Numbered from the stretch's first letter, positions 35,812 to 45,017 are shown. The stretch is 64,000 bases of DNA from Sulfitobacter sp. LCG007 (GCF_040801785.1 NZ_CP161805.1:124001-188000); one strand, 5' to 3'. A program made the numbers and translations. The notes: generated by a model not told the origin, from the sequence alone.

Positions 35812-36490
35812 GGAGGTGAAGATGGACCTTGGCAGCTTCTCGCTGTCGGCGGATTTCGGCATCGCACAGGGTCGCCGCGTCGCCGTGATAGGGCCTTCGG
35901 GCGCCGGCAAGTCCACGCTGCTGTCGGCGATCGCGGGATTCCTGCAACCGTCCCGCGGAAGCATCCGCTGGAAAGGGACCGATATCACCGTGGCGCGGCC
36001 GGGAGACCGCCCCGTCGCGATGCTGTTTCAGGACAACAACCTCTTTCCCCATCTCACCGTCGCACAGAATGTCGGTCTTGGCCTGCGGCCAGACCTGAAG
36101 CTCGGCGCGGCCGAGGCAGAGCGCGTCGCGCGGGCGCTGCTGCGGGTCGGCCTGGACGATCAGGCGCAGAAGCGGCCGGGCGCCCTGTCGGGCGGGCAGC
36201 AGAGCCGCGCGGCGCTGGCAAGGGTTCTGGTCCAGGATCGCCCGCTGCTGCTGCTCGACGAGCCCTTCGCCGCGCTCGGTCCGGCGCTGCGGCGCGACAT
36301 GCTGGCATTGGTGCGGGAACTGACGGATGAGACGGGCGCGACGCTGATGATGATCACCCATGCACCCGAGGACGTCGGCCGCATTGCCGAAGAGGTGATC
36401 TTCGTCGACGGCGGGGTCGCGCAGGGCCCGCAATCGGCGGCGGAGCTGATGCGCGACCCGCCGCCGGCGCTGAAGGCCTACCTCGGCTGA
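35798..36490 (+). CDS. thiQ: Thiamine ABC transporter ATP-binding protein
   Basis: A 230-residue ABC ATPase powering ThiBP. Walker A is VIGPSGAGKSTLLSAIAGF, the Q-loop MLFQDNNLFPHLTV, signature LSGGQQSRAALARVL, Walker B LLLLDEPFAALGPAL and the switch His in MMITHAPEDVGRIA. Overlaps thiP by 14 bp. Ends 5 bp before the convergent lumazine synthase gene; no terminator is seen between them. Confidence 0.95.
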   Translation: MLRLEEVKMDLGSFSLSADFGIAQGRRVAVIGPSGAGKSTLLSAIAGFLQPSRGSIRWKGTDITVARPGDRPVAMLFQDNNLFPHLTVAQNVGLGLRPDLKLGAAEAERVARALLRVGLDDQAQKRPGALSGGQQSRAALARVLVQDRPLLLLDEPFAALGPALRRDMLALVRELTDETGATLMMITHAPEDVGRIAEEVIFVDGGVAQGPQSAAELMRDPPPALKAYLG

Positions 36491-36494
36491 AGGA

Positions 36495-36956
36495 TCACGC
36501 CGCCCGCTCGGCGCCTTCGTCGGGAACCGCGATCCGCGTGCGGGCGTCGACGATGCCGAGCGCCGCCCGAGCCGCCTCGCGGCCCTTCACGAGGAAATGG
36601 TCGCGAAAGATGGCCTCGTGATGCGGCGTTTCCTGATAGTGATGCGGCGTCAGCGAAACCGACAGCACCGGCACGCCGGTATCGAGCCCGGCGCGCATCA
36701 GCCCGTCGACGACCGCCTGCGCGACGAAATCGTGCCGGTAGATACCCCCATCGACGACCAGGGCCGCGCAGATGACCGCGCCGTAGCGCCCGGTCGCGGC
36801 CAGGTCGCGCGCCATCAGCGGAAGCTCGAAAGCCCCCGGCACATCGAAGACATCGACGTCGGCCGGCGCAACGATCTCGAGAAAACCCTCGAGGCTTCGG
36901 TCGACGATTTCCGCGTGCCAGCGTGCCTTGACGTAAGCGAACCGGGTGTGTGCCAT
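36495..36956 (-). CDS. ribH: 6,7-dimethyl-8-ribityllumazine synthase (RibH2-like)
   Basis: A 153-residue lumazine synthase, the penultimate riboflavin step, condensing the pyrimidine with dihydroxybutanone phosphate. Segments include RFAYVKARWHAEIVDRSLEG, then FDVPGAFELPLMARDLAATG, ICAALVVDGGIYRHDFVAQA and PVLSVSLTPHHYQET, in which His residues and the shortened loops resemble the type II (RibH2) group. AAGGAG precedes the ATG at 36956. An FMN riboswitch lies directly upstream. No other rib genes are beside it, which suggests a second, dedicated lumazine synthase. Confidence 0.9.
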   Translation of the reverse strand: MAHTRFAYVKARWHAEIVDRSLEGFLEIVAPADVDVFDVPGAFELPLMARDLAATGRYGAVICAALVVDGGIYRHDFVAQAVVDGLMRAGLDTGVPVLSVSLTPHHYQETPHHEAIFRDHFLVKGREAARAALGIVDARTRIAVPDEGAERAA

Positions 36957-37045
36957 CTTGCGATCTCCTTTTCCGAACGGACACGTCCACCCAAGGCGAT
37001 CACGCATCAGGACCGTGCGCCCAGGGGACACGCGCTGCCTGCTGC

Positions 37046-37200
37046 ATTCTCTTCCATCCGGACTGTGACCGTCGGCTCCGGCATCGCACCGGATCTGCTG
37101 ACCTCCGGAGAAGCGGTCTCCGAAGCGCTCGCGGGCTCGCGAATGGTCTGACGACCGCCCGCATACCGCCGGTGGGGAATTTCGCCCCGCCCTGAGAACC
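37046..37200 (-). promoter_or_regulatory. FMN riboswitch (RFN element)
   Basis: Read leftward, the RFN consensus blocks occur in order: TCTCAGGGCGGGGCGAAATT, CCCCACCGGCGGTA, GAGCCCGCGAGCG, GGTCAGCAGATCCGGTG, CCGGAGCCGACGGTCACAGT and CCGGATGGAAGAGAAT. It senses FMN and lies 90 bp ahead of ribH, so it should turn lumazine synthase down when flavin is plentiful. Confidence 0.96.
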
Positions 37201-37267
37201 CGCGCAGCTTGCACGCTGGCGCTTTTGCCTGCAAGACGCGATAGTTTCCCGCCTGGAGCCGTCCGCC

Positions 37268-37885
37268 ATGCATCCGAACCCGATCTACCATACCGAGAGC
37301 AGCGAGACGAACCTGGCCTATGCGCGCGAACGCGGGTTCGGCACGCTTGCCGTTTGCGGGACGGACGGGCCGCTGCTGAGCCATGTACCTTTCCTGCTCG
37401 ATGAGGATGGCGGCCACGCGTGGCTGCATCTCGTGCGCTCGAACCCCATCGCGCGCGCCCTCCGCGACGGGCCGCTGGCCTGCAAGATCGCCGCGAACGG
37501 GCCGCACAGCTATGTCTCGCCTGACTGGTACGGGATCGAGGATCAGGTTCCGACGTGGAATTACGTCGCCGTGCACCTGTCGGGGCGGCTCGAACTGCGT
37601 CCCGCGGAAGATCTGCGCGAGGTGCTCGACAGGCAGTCAGCCTTCTTCGAGCGTCAGCTCCTGCCGAAACCGGAATGGCTGGTCGAGAAGATGCCGCCCG
37701 ATGCGCTGGAGAAGATGATGCGCGTGATCGTGCCCTGCCGGATGGCGGTCACAGGCGTCGACGGGACCTGGAAGCTGAACCAGAACAAGCCCGAGGACGT
37801 GCGCCTGAGCGCCGCGCGCCATGTGGAGGCCTATGGGCTTGGCAGCGAGATCGCGACGCTTGCCGCGCTGATGCGGGGATCCTGA
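37268..37885 (+). CDS. FMN-binding negative transcriptional regulator, PaiB-like
   Basis: A 205-residue protein of the PaiB/flavin-reductase-fold family. It starts MHPNPIYHTESSETNLAYAR and has HVPFLLDEDGGHAWLHLVRS, AANGPHSYVSPDWYGIEDQV, PTWNYVAVHLSGRLEL and a closing WKLNQNKPEDVR. In Bacillus PaiB represses sporulation and protease genes; a role here is unknown. It diverges from the ribH riboswitch leader; ribH makes a flavin precursor and this protein binds flavin, but a link is only inference. Confidence 0.87.
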   Translation: MHPNPIYHTESSETNLAYARERGFGTLAVCGTDGPLLSHVPFLLDEDGGHAWLHLVRSNPIARALRDGPLACKIAANGPHSYVSPDWYGIEDQVPTWNYVAVHLSGRLELRPAEDLREVLDRQSAFFERQLLPKPEWLVEKMPPDALEKMMRVIVPCRMAVTGVDGTWKLNQNKPEDVRLSAARHVEAYGLGSEIATLAALMRGS

Positions 37886-37965
37886 GGTAGGGGCGCCGCG
37901 TCTGGCCGATGGACAGTCCGGCCTGCCCTGCCTAGTGTGCGCCCAGGCAGCGCCAGGAGCACCAT

Positions 37966-38577
37966 ATGAAACTGTTCCATTCACCCAGTTCCCCCTACGT
38001 TCGCAAGGTCATGGTGCTTCTGCACGAACTCGGCCGCATCGACGCCGTGACGCTCGAAATCGTGTCCACGACGGTGCTCGAGCCTTCCAAGGCGCTTACC
38101 GCCGGCAACCCGCTGAGCAAGATCCCGGCGCTCGAACGTCCCGACGGGCCCACGCTTTACGACAGCCGCGTGATCTGCGCCTATCTCGACGATCGGTTTC
38201 AGGGTGGCCTCTATCCCGCGAACCACGCCCGCTGGGATGTCCTGACGCTCGAGGCGACGGCCGACGGAATCATGGATTGTGCCGTGAACATGGCCTACGA
38301 GCTTCGCCTGCGTCCCGAAGAGAAGCGTTTCGACCAGTGGCTGGAGGCGCAATGGGGCAAGGTTTCTCGTGCGGTCTCCGCGCTGGATGCCCGCTGGATG
38401 AGCCATTTGCGCGGGCCGCGCGACATGGGCCATATCGCGGTGGCCTGTGCACTGGGCTATCTCGACCTGCGTCATGATGCGCGCAACTGGCGCAAGGGAA
38501 ATGACGCCCTTGCCGCATGGTTCGCCGAATTCGATTCCCGGCCCGCCATGCTGGCGACCCGCCCGCCAGCCGCCTGA
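37966..38577 (+). CDS. Glutathione S-transferase family protein
   Basis: A 203-residue GST. The thioredoxin-like half reads MKLFHSPSSPYVRKVMVLLH, then NPLSKIPALERPDGPTLYDS with the cis-Pro and a RVICAYLD segment; the helical half follows from residue 85. The SPSSPYVRKV start puts it near bacterial GSTs with an N-terminal Ser/Cys active site. AGGAGCACC precedes the ATG. Different from the other GST at 13492; the substrate is unknown. Confidence 0.88.
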   Translation: MKLFHSPSSPYVRKVMVLLHELGRIDAVTLEIVSTTVLEPSKALTAGNPLSKIPALERPDGPTLYDSRVICAYLDDRFQGGLYPANHARWDVLTLEATADGIMDCAVNMAYELRLRPEEKRFDQWLEAQWGKVSRAVSALDARWMSHLRGPRDMGHIAVACALGYLDLRHDARNWRKGNDALAAWFAEFDSRPAMLATRPPAA

Positions 38578-38753
38578 CCGGTGCCGAAGGGCTGTCCCGC
38601 GCCGCAGATTTTGCCAGCCCCTGCGACCCTTTGCGGCACTATCGAGTCTGGACGCAGATGGTCGACATCGGTACATAGCGCCCTGAGACCGGCTGCGCTT
38701 GCGCGGCCTCAGCATGCGTAGGCGGCCCCAAGGCCCAGAACTGGAGTACACCC

Positions 38754-39314
38754 GTGTCCCAAGCTGAAGATCACCCAGGCACCCGGAGGGATTTCCTTTA
38801 CTACGCCACCGCCGGCGCCGGTGTGGTTGCGACCGGAGCGGCGGTCTGGCCGCTGGTCAACCAGATGAACCCCTCTGCGGACGTGCGGGCGCTTGCCTCG
38901 ATTCGCGTCGACGTGAGCGGTGTCGAGCAAGGCACGCAGCTGACCGTGAAATGGCTCGGCAAGCCCGTCTTCGTCCGCTACCGGACCGAGGACGAGATCA
39001 ACGCCGCGCGCGAGGTCGACGTGAACACGCTTCCCGACCAGTCGGCCGAGAACGCGAACCTCCCCGGAGTCCAGCCTGCGACCGACGAGAACCGGGCGAT
39101 GGCGGGCAAGGAGGAGTGGCTCGTGATGATGGGTGTCTGCACCCACCTGGGCTGCGTGCCGATCGGCGAAGCCGGTGATTTCGGCGGCTGGTTCTGCCCC
39201 TGCCACGGATCGCACTACGATACGGCCGGACGGATCCGGAAGGGCCCCGCACCGCGCAATCTGCCGGTGCCGGTCGCGGAATTCGTGGACGATACCACGA
39301 TCAAACTGGGTTAA
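38754..39314 (+). CDS. petA: Ubiquinol-cytochrome c reductase Rieske subunit
   Basis: A 186-residue Rieske iron-sulfur protein of the cytochrome bc1 complex. Starts at GTG with GGAG upstream. The N-terminus has a twin-arginine signal anchor ([20 protein letters not shown]). The [2Fe-2S] ligands are in [11 protein letters not shown] and [10 protein letters not shown], which fit CTHLGC and CPCHGS. The subunit takes the first electron from ubiquinol and passes it to cytochrome c1. First gene of petABC. Confidence 0.97.
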   Translation: MSQAEDHPGTRRDFLYYATAGAGVVATGAAVWPLVNQMNPSADVRALASIRVDVSGVEQGTQLTVKWLGKPVFVRYRTEDEINAAREVDVNTLPDQSAENANLPGVQPATDENRAMAGKEEWLVMMGVCTHLGCVPIGEAGDFGGWFCPCHGSHYDTAGRIRKGPAPRNLPVPVAEFVDDTTIKLG

Positions 39315-39327
39315 GGGAGAGACGCGA

Positions 39328-40656
39328 ATGTCCGGTATTCCTCACGACCATTACGAGCCGAAGACACGCGGCGAAAAGTGGGTCGATTCCCGCCTTCCGA
39401 TTCTCGGCCTGCTGTATGACACGCTGATGATCCCCACGCCCAAGAACCTCAACTGGATGTGGATCTGGGGCATCGTGCTCACCTTCTGCCTCGCGCTGCA
39501 GATCGTGACGGGCATCGTCCTGGTGATGCATTACACGCCGCATGTGGACCTGGCCTTCGCCTCGGTCGAGCACATCATGCGCGACGTCAACGGCGGCTAC
39601 ATGCTGCGCTACCTGCATGCCAACGGCGCGTCGCTTTTCTTCATTGCCGTCTACGCCCATATCTTCCGGGGCCTCTACTACGGCTCGTACAAGGCCCCGC
39701 GTGAGATCACCTGGATCATCGGCATGCTGATCTACCTCTGCATGATGGGCACCGCCTTCATGGGCTACGTCTTGCCCTGGGGTCAGATGTCGTTCTGGGG
39801 CGCCACGGTCATCACCGGCCTGTTCGGGGCCATCCCGTTCATCGGCGAGGGGATCCAGACATGGCTGCTGGGCGGGCCTGCCGTCGACAACGCGACACTG
39901 AACCGTTTCTTCTCGCTCCACTACCTGCTGCCTTTCGTGATTGCCGGCCTTGTCGTCGTGCATATCTGGGCGTTCCACACCACGGGCAACAACAACCCGA
40001 CAGGGGTTGAAGTCCGCCGCGGCTCCAAGGCCGAGGCAGAGCGCGACACGCTTCCGTTCTGGCCCTACTTCGTCATCAAGGACCTTTTCGCCCTGGCGGT
40101 GATCCTCGTGATCTTCTTCGCCGTGGTCGGCTTCATGCCGAACTTCCTCGGCCATCCGGACAACTACATCGAGGCCAACCCGCTGGCGACGCCGGCCCAT
40201 ATCGTGCCGGAATGGTACTTCCTGCCGTTCTACGCCATCCTGCGCGCCTTCACGGGCGAGGTCTGGGTCGTGCAGATCGCGTCCTTCCTGACCGGCGGGA
40301 TCATCGACGCCAAGTTCTTCGGTGTCATGGCGATGTTCGGCGCGATCGTGGCGCTGGCACTCGCGCCCTGGCTCGACACCTCCTCCGTGCGCTCGGGCCG
40401 CTACCGTCCGATGCTGCGCTGGTGGTTCTGGCTGCTGGTGATCGACTTCTTCGCGCTGATGTGGCTTGGCGCCATGCCCGCCGAAGAGCCCTACGCCAGC
40501 TTCTCGCTGATTGCCTCGGCCTACTGGTTCTTCTACTTCCTCGTGATCCTGCCGCTTCTCGGCGTGATCGAGAAGCCGACGCAGCCGCCGGCCACGATCG
40601 AAGAGGACTTCGCCGCGCATTACCCGGCGAAATCCGATGCAACGCCTGCCGAATAA
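39328..40656 (+). CDS. petB: Cytochrome b of bc1 complex
   Basis: A 442-residue membrane subunit with eight or so helices and two b hemes. Heme-ligand His pairs are seen in [20 protein letters not shown] and in [20 protein letters not shown]; the Qo-site PEWY motif is seen in [16 protein letters not shown]. The ATG at 39328 was chosen over a longer frame that would run back into petA. 13 bp after petA and 13 bp before petC; one operon. Confidence 0.97.
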   Translation: MSGIPHDHYEPKTRGEKWVDSRLPILGLLYDTLMIPTPKNLNWMWIWGIVLTFCLALQIVTGIVLVMHYTPHVDLAFASVEHIMRDVNGGYMLRYLHANGASLFFIAVYAHIFRGLYYGSYKAPREITWIIGMLIYLCMMGTAFMGYVLPWGQMSFWGATVITGLFGAIPFIGEGIQTWLLGGPAVDNATLNRFFSLHYLLPFVIAGLVVVHIWAFHTTGNNNPTGVEVRRGSKAEAERDTLPFWPYFVIKDLFALAVILVIFFAVVGFMPNFLGHPDNYIEANPLATPAHIVPEWYFLPFYAILRAFTGEVWVVQIASFLTGGIIDAKFFGVMAMFGAIVALALAPWLDTSSVRSGRYRPMLRWWFWLLVIDFFALMWLGAMPAEEPYASFSLIASAYWFFYFLVILPLLGVIEKPTQPPATIEEDFAAHYPAKSDATPAE

Positions 40657-40669
40657 GGGATACGCCACC

Positions 40670-41458
40670 ATGTTCAGAACACTCGCTTTCAGCGCCGTGG
40701 CGGCCCTCGGGCTCGCGACGGCCGGGCTCGCGGCCGGTGGCGAAGGCGGCCATATCGAGAATGTCCGTTTTTCCTTCGATGGGCCCTTCGGCACCTACGA
40801 CCAGAACCAGCTTCAGCGCGGGCTGAAGGTATATACCGAAGTCTGTTCGGCGTGCCACGGGCTCAAGTTCGTACCGTTCCGCACGCTTGCGGACGAGGGC
40901 GGGCCGCACCTGCCCGAGGATCAGGTTCGCGCCTATGCCGCGAACTTCGAGGTCTTCGATGCCGATCTGGACGATTTCCGTCCCGCTCTGCCGTCCGACA
41001 ATTTCCCGGCGAATGACGCTGTCGGGGCGCCGGACCTGTCACTGATGGCCAAGGCGCGCGCCGGTTTTCACGGGCCCTACGGTCTGGGGATCAACCAGTT
41101 CCTTTACGGAATCGGCGGTCCGGAATACATCACCGCCCTGCTCACCGGCTATACCGGAGAGGAAAAGGAAGAAGCCGGGTCTGTTCTTTACGAGAACCAC
41201 GCCTTCCCGGGGGGCTGGATCGGCATGAGCCCGCCACTCTCTGACGGACAGGTGGATTTCGACGACGGTCACGAGAACGACCTGCATCACATGGCCGAGG
41301 ACGTGGCGGCCTTCCTGATGTGGACCGCAGAGCCCAAGCTGGCCGCGCGCAAGCAGGCAGGATTCGCGGGCGTCCTCTTCCTGGGACTGCTCTCGGTGCT
41401 TCTCTACCTGACAAACAAGCGCCTCTGGGCCTCCGTCAAGGGCAAGAAGAGCTACTGA
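40670..41458 (+). CDS. petC: Cytochrome c1
   Basis: A 262-residue c-type cytochrome with a cleavable signal ([20 protein letters not shown]), the heme motif CSACH in [20 protein letters not shown], a probable sixth Met ligand in [12 protein letters not shown], and a C-terminal membrane anchor ([18 protein letters not shown]). Chosen start ATG 40670 has AAGGGA upstream; a longer frame starts in petB. It carries electrons from the Rieske centre to soluble cytochrome c. Followed by a strong terminator. Confidence 0.97.
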   Translation: MFRTLAFSAVAALGLATAGLAAGGEGGHIENVRFSFDGPFGTYDQNQLQRGLKVYTEVCSACHGLKFVPFRTLADEGGPHLPEDQVRAYAANFEVFDADLDDFRPALPSDNFPANDAVGAPDLSLMAKARAGFHGPYGLGINQFLYGIGGPEYITALLTGYTGEEKEEAGSVLYENHAFPGGWIGMSPPLSDGQVDFDDGHENDLHHMAEDVAAFLMWTAEPKLAARKQAGFAGVLFLGLLSVLLYLTNKRLWASVKGKKSY

Positions 41459-41508
41459 TCGCGCCTCGGCCGCGCTTCCTGCGCCGCCGGGCCCAGCTGC
41501 CAAAATCG

Positions 41509-41540
41509 AAAGCCCCCCGAATCCGGATTCGGGGGGCTTT
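41509..41540. terminator. Bidirectional terminator after petABC
   Basis: A perfect long inverted repeat, AAAGCCCCCCGAATC/GATTCGGGGGGCTTT with a 2-base centre (CG), followed by CT on the right and preceded by an A-rich tract on the left. It serves petABC rightward and probably the small gene at 41565 leftward. Confidence 0.92.
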
Positions 41541-41564
41541 CTAGTCCGCACCTGGGGAGGCAAA

Positions 41565-41690
41565 TCACGGACGATCGTCGATGTTTTCAATATAGGATTG
41601 AACCGAACTCAGTTCGCGATGCGTTTCGACAACCCACTCGTAAAGAGCCTTGATCATCGATTCCGGATCGCTCCTTCGCTTCCGTCTCAT
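41565..41690 (-). CDS. Small hypothetical protein, 41 aa
   Basis: From ATG 41690 to TGA 41565, a 41-codon frame reads MRRKRRSDPESMIKALYEWV, then VETHRELSSVQSYIENIDDR and P. It has a basic N-terminus and an acidic amphipathic helix. GAGGTCCAGGA stands just ahead of the ATG. It is bounded by the petABC terminator on its 3' side, with a palindromic TGTGA-type site 119 bp upstream of the start. No family recognised. The tidy setting (own site, start, terminator) makes a real gene likely. Confidence 0.62.
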   Translation of the reverse strand: MRRKRRSDPESMIKALYEWVVETHRELSSVQSYIENIDDRP

Positions 41691-41808
41691 TCCTGGACCT
41701 CTATACAGACTACGTCATTTTCCTCGTACCAAGCCCCGAAATGCGGGGCGAGAACTTGCAACAGTCGCGTTTAATGAACACAGATTGCCGCCAATTCCGG
41801 ATCCGGTC

Positions 41809-41824
41809 TGTGACCTGCATCACA
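41809..41824. promoter_or_regulatory. CRP/FNR-type operator
   Basis: TGTGACCTGCATCACA is a perfect TGTGA-N6-TCACA palindrome, the E. coli Crp consensus. It sits between the Crp/Fnr-family gene (ending at 41851) and the 41-codon gene it would control leftward. The adjacent regulator has a matching RE-x-x-x-K recognition helix, so direct control is plausible. Confidence 0.6.
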
Positions 41825-41850
41825 CAGGAACGATTTTCGGAAAATTTAAT

Positions 41851-42525
41851 TCAAATGTGGTGGAGGTCGGCCATCACCTGAAGCGCCTCGCGGTCCAGCA
41901 CGATGAGGCCGCCTCGGGTCGCGTCGATGACGCCGGCGCGCTTCCAGATCGACAGGGTCTTCGAAACCGCCTCGCGCGTCGCGCCCACGAATTCGGCCAG
42001 TTCTGACTGCGAGAACGGGAGGCGGGGCGGGTCGGCCGCATCCGCGCGGGCGAGATAGAGGATCTTGCGCGCAAGCCGTGCGGGCATCGACAGGAAGACC
42101 TGCTCGTTGAGCTGGCTGTTCATCCAGCGCATCCGTTGTCCGGCGAGTTGAATGAGGTCGACGGCCAGTTCCGGGGAGCTCTTGATCGCGCCAAGCAAAG
42201 CCGGGGCCCGGATTTCGCGTACGATGCTCGCTTCAAGCGCCGTGACGGTGGCTGTCCGGGGTCCGGGATCGAACAGCGCGATCTCTCCGAACAGCGCGCC
42301 CGGGTGCATGACATCGAGCGACAGCTTGCGGCCTTCCGCGGAAAGGATGCTGAATTCGAGCGAACCGGTCACGATCGCGTAGATCGAATCGCCTTTGTCG
42401 CCTTTTTCGAAAAGCACCTGCCCTTCGTCGAGACGGATCTCGTGGGCAAGCGAATCGAGGAGGTCGATCAGATCTGACGAGGCCTCGGCCAGGAATCCGG
42501 ATTTGGGGAGTGTTGTGGTCTTCAT
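41851..42525 (-). CDS. Crp/Fnr-family transcriptional regulator
   Basis: A 224-residue regulator. N-terminal cyclic-nucleotide-binding fold shows GQVLFEKGDKGDSIYAIVTG, then HPGALFGEIALFDPGPRTAT with the FGE/R-A-A phosphate-cassette shape, so cAMP or a similar ligand is possible. It lacks the N-terminal cysteine cluster of FNR, so it is not an oxygen sensor of that kind. The C-terminal helix-turn-helix is SELAEFVGATREAVSKTL, with Arg-Glu as in Crp's recognition helix. Ribosome site is weak. A cognate-looking site lies just downstream of its stop. Confidence 0.92.
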   Translation of the reverse strand: MKTTTLPKSGFLAEASSDLIDLLDSLAHEIRLDEGQVLFEKGDKGDSIYAIVTGSLEFSILSAEGRKLSLDVMHPGALFGEIALFDPGPRTATVTALEASIVREIRAPALLGAIKSSPELAVDLIQLAGQRMRWMNSQLNEQVFLSMPARLARKILYLARADAADPPRLPFSQSELAEFVGATREAVSKTLSIWKRAGVIDATRGGLIVLDREALQVMADLHHI

Positions 42526-42828
42526 CGTCTCTACCGCTAGTTCATGGGGAGACTATCAAGATCCATTGCCGATGCGACACCCTCCCCTGCGAAAATCCTC
42601 ACGAGGCAGTCAAGAGCATTTCCCAAGCTGGCCCTTGCAGTACAATGGACATACGGAGCGGGGGCAGGCCAATGAGGCTCGACACAGTGGCATCCCGACG
42701 CCTCGGCACAACGACCCGGCGCCGAGTGCGTTTCAGGACACATCCGGTTTCCTCCCTTTTGCCGGGAAGTCTGCGCCGTAAGGACACGTCCTGTCACGCC
42801 CAAAACAGCCGTGGCACCCGATCAGGTC

Positions 42829-44082
42829 CTAGGCGAAGAGCTGACCATCGCGGAAATCGCGTATTTCTACGGGAACGATACTTCCTTCCGGCGACGGCCT
42901 GGCGAAGGTCACGGGCGTGAACTGCTCGGTTCTGCCCATGGTCGGGCTCTCCATGAGAACCGCATGGCGTCTGCCGACCTGCGCGCGCAGGTGCCGGGTC
43001 ACCGCCTCGTCCCCGCGCGCGCGCAGGCGGGCCGCACGCTCCCGGATCGCCGCGCCGTCGACGGCCGGCATGCGTGCCGCCGGCGTGCCCTTGCGGGGCG
43101 AATAGGGAAAGACATGCAGCCAGGTAAGGCCGCACTCCTCGACCAGCCGAAGAGAGTTTTCGAACATTGCCTCGGTCTCGGTGGGAAATCCCGCGATGAT
43201 GTCCGCCCCGAAGGTCATGTCCGGACGCAGGCGGCGCGCTTCCTCGGTAAAGCGGATCGCGTCGTCGCGCAGATGGCGGCGTTTCATTCGCTTCAGGATC
43301 AGGTCGTCGCCGTGCTGGAGCGACAGATGGAGGTGCGGCATCAGGCGCGGCTCGGTGGCGATGGCCTGCATCAACATCTCGTCCACCTCGATCGAATCGA
43401 TCGAGCTGATCCGCAGGCGCGGCAGCCCGGGAACCAGCCGCAGGATGCGCATCACCAAGTCTCCGAGCTTCGGCGCACCGGGCAGGTCGGCGCCCCAGCT
43501 CGTCAGATCCACGCCCGTGAGCACCACTTCGTTGAAGCCCTTGTCGACGAGGCGCGAAATCTGGTCGACGACCACACCCGCCGGGACGGAACGTGAATTG
43601 CCGCGCCCGTAGGGGATGATGCAGAAGGTGCAACGATGGTCGCAGCCGTTCTGGACCTGGACATAGGCGCGCGACCGGGTGCCGAAGCCGTCGATCAGAT
43701 GCCCTGCTGTCTCGGTCACGGACATGATGTCGTCGACCTGCAGCGCCTCGGTTTCGCCGATGAAATCGGCGGCGAGCCCCTGCCAGGTAGCGCCCTTCAT
43801 CTTCTCGGTGTTGCCGATGACGGCGTCCACCTCGGGCATGGCGGTGAAGGTTTCGGGCTCGGTCTGGGCGGCGCATCCGGTCACGATCAGACGCGCGCCC
43901 GGGTGCTTCCGGCGCAGCCTCCGGATGTCCTGGCGCGCCTTGCGGACGGCTTCGGCCGTGACCGCGCAGGTGTTCACGATCACCGCGTTCTGAAGCCCTG
44001 CCTGCGCGGCAAGATCCTTCATCGCCTCGGATTCGTAGGAATTCAGGCGGCAGCCCATGGTGGAGAAGACCGGCGCGCTCAT
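42829..44082 (-). CDS. mtaB: tRNA t6A37 methylthiotransferase MtaB
   Basis: A 417-residue radical-SAM methylthiotransferase that makes ms2t6A at position 37 of ANN-decoding tRNAs, such as tRNA-Lys, whose UUU gene lies 1 kb away. N-terminal UPF0004 cluster: MGCRLNSYESE, NTCAVTAEA and GCAAQTEPE; radical-SAM cluster: GCDHRCTFCIIPYGRGNSRS (CxxxCxxC). The C-terminal TRAM-like part is RTEQFTPVTFARPS. The ATG overlaps the dapF stop by 4 bp (ATGA). Confidence 0.94.
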   Translation of the reverse strand: MSAPVFSTMGCRLNSYESEAMKDLAAQAGLQNAVIVNTCAVTAEAVRKARQDIRRLRRKHPGARLIVTGCAAQTEPETFTAMPEVDAVIGNTEKMKGATWQGLAADFIGETEALQVDDIMSVTETAGHLIDGFGTRSRAYVQVQNGCDHRCTFCIIPYGRGNSRSVPAGVVVDQISRLVDKGFNEVVLTGVDLTSWGADLPGAPKLGDLVMRILRLVPGLPRLRISSIDSIEVDEMLMQAIATEPRLMPHLHLSLQHGDDLILKRMKRRHLRDDAIRFTEEARRLRPDMTFGADIIAGFPTETEAMFENSLRLVEECGLTWLHVFPYSPRKGTPAARMPAVDGAAIRERAARLRARGDEAVTRHLRAQVGRRHAVLMESPTMGRTEQFTPVTFARPSPEGSIVPVEIRDFRDGQLFA

Positions 44083-44912
44083 GTCAGCGCCTCGAGAAAC
44101 GCCCGGGTAAGGGTGCCGGAAAAGACGTGCATTGTCGGTCCGGTCATCCAGACCCCGTCCTCGCGCCAGTCCAGATCGAGCGCGCCGCCGTCGAGTTCAA
44201 TGCGTACCTTGCGCCCGGTCAGTCCGCGACGCGCCGCCGCAACCGCCACCGCGCAGCTTGACGAGCCGGAGGCCAGCGTGATGCCGGTGCCACGCTCCCA
44301 GACGCGCATCCGCAGGTGATCCGGGCCGATCACCTGGGCGACCTGCACGTTCGTCCGTTCGGGAAAGAGGGGGTGGTTCTCGTAGGCCGGACCGATTTCG
44401 GTGAGGTCGATGGCCCCCACGTCATCGACGAAGAAGGTGCAGTGCGGGTTGCCCATGCTCGTGGCGACAGGATCGCCCTCGATCGGCAGGCAAAGCGTAT
44501 CGACCTCGCGAGCAAGCGGGATCTCGTGCCAGCCGATCAGCGGCTGTCCCATGTTGACCGAGGTCAGTCCCCCGCCGGCATCTACCGCCTCGAGCACCCG
44601 CCCCTCCGTGGACAGGCGCAGGCGCGTTACGCCTGTTTCGTCCATGACATGCCGGGCGATGCAGCGCGTGGCATTGCCGCAGGCCGCCGAGAGCGAGCCA
44701 TCCGCGTTATAGAATGTCAGGTGCAGCCCTTCCGTGCCTTCCTGCATCAGCGCGAGCTGATCGAAACCCACGCCACGGTGCCGGTCGCCGAGCGCCCGGG
44801 CAAGTTCGGGGGTGAAGGTCATCTCGCGCGCACGGGCATCGACGACGACGAAGTCGTTGCCCAGCCCGTGCATCTTCATGAAGGGCAGCTCTGTGATGGC
44901 GCGATCCTGCAT
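44079..44912 (-). CDS. dapF: Diaminopimelate epimerase
   Basis: A 277-residue PLP-independent racemase turning LL- into meso-diaminopimelate for peptidoglycan and lysine. The N-terminal block FMKMHGLGNDFVVVDARARE is diagnostic; catalytic Cys pair in ACGNATRC and in ASGSSSCAVAVAAARRG. The second site reads GSSSC instead of the more usual GTGAC or GSGxC. Start is uncertain: ATG 44912 chosen; 44921 and 44993 are in-frame options and no strong ribosome site is visible. Confidence 0.94.
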   Translation of the reverse strand: MQDRAITELPFMKMHGLGNDFVVVDARAREMTFTPELARALGDRHRGVGFDQLALMQEGTEGLHLTFYNADGSLSAACGNATRCIARHVMDETGVTRLRLSTEGRVLEAVDAGGGLTSVNMGQPLIGWHEIPLAREVDTLCLPIEGDPVATSMGNPHCTFFVDDVGAIDLTEIGPAYENHPLFPERTNVQVAQVIGPDHLRMRVWERGTGITLASGSSSCAVAVAAARRGLTGRKVRIELDGGALDLDWREDGVWMTGPTMHVFSGTLTRAFLEALT

Positions 44913-45017
44913 TGCGCGCATATAGACTGGAGCCGCAGGGTAATCCAGACCCTGCCCGAGTTTGTGGCGAATGGGACTTGACCCTGCCTGCACCGCTTTC
45001 TAAGTAGGCCGCCGAGT

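Noticed and set aside
39301-40794. A 497-codon leftward frame opposite petB
   Set aside because: Shadow of cytochrome b; composition dominated by His, Asp, Glu and Arg from antisense codons.
42541-42828. Possible small gene between the Crp/Fnr regulator and mtaB
   Set aside because: The frames there run into mtaB antisense sequence and have no ribosome site or recognisable product.
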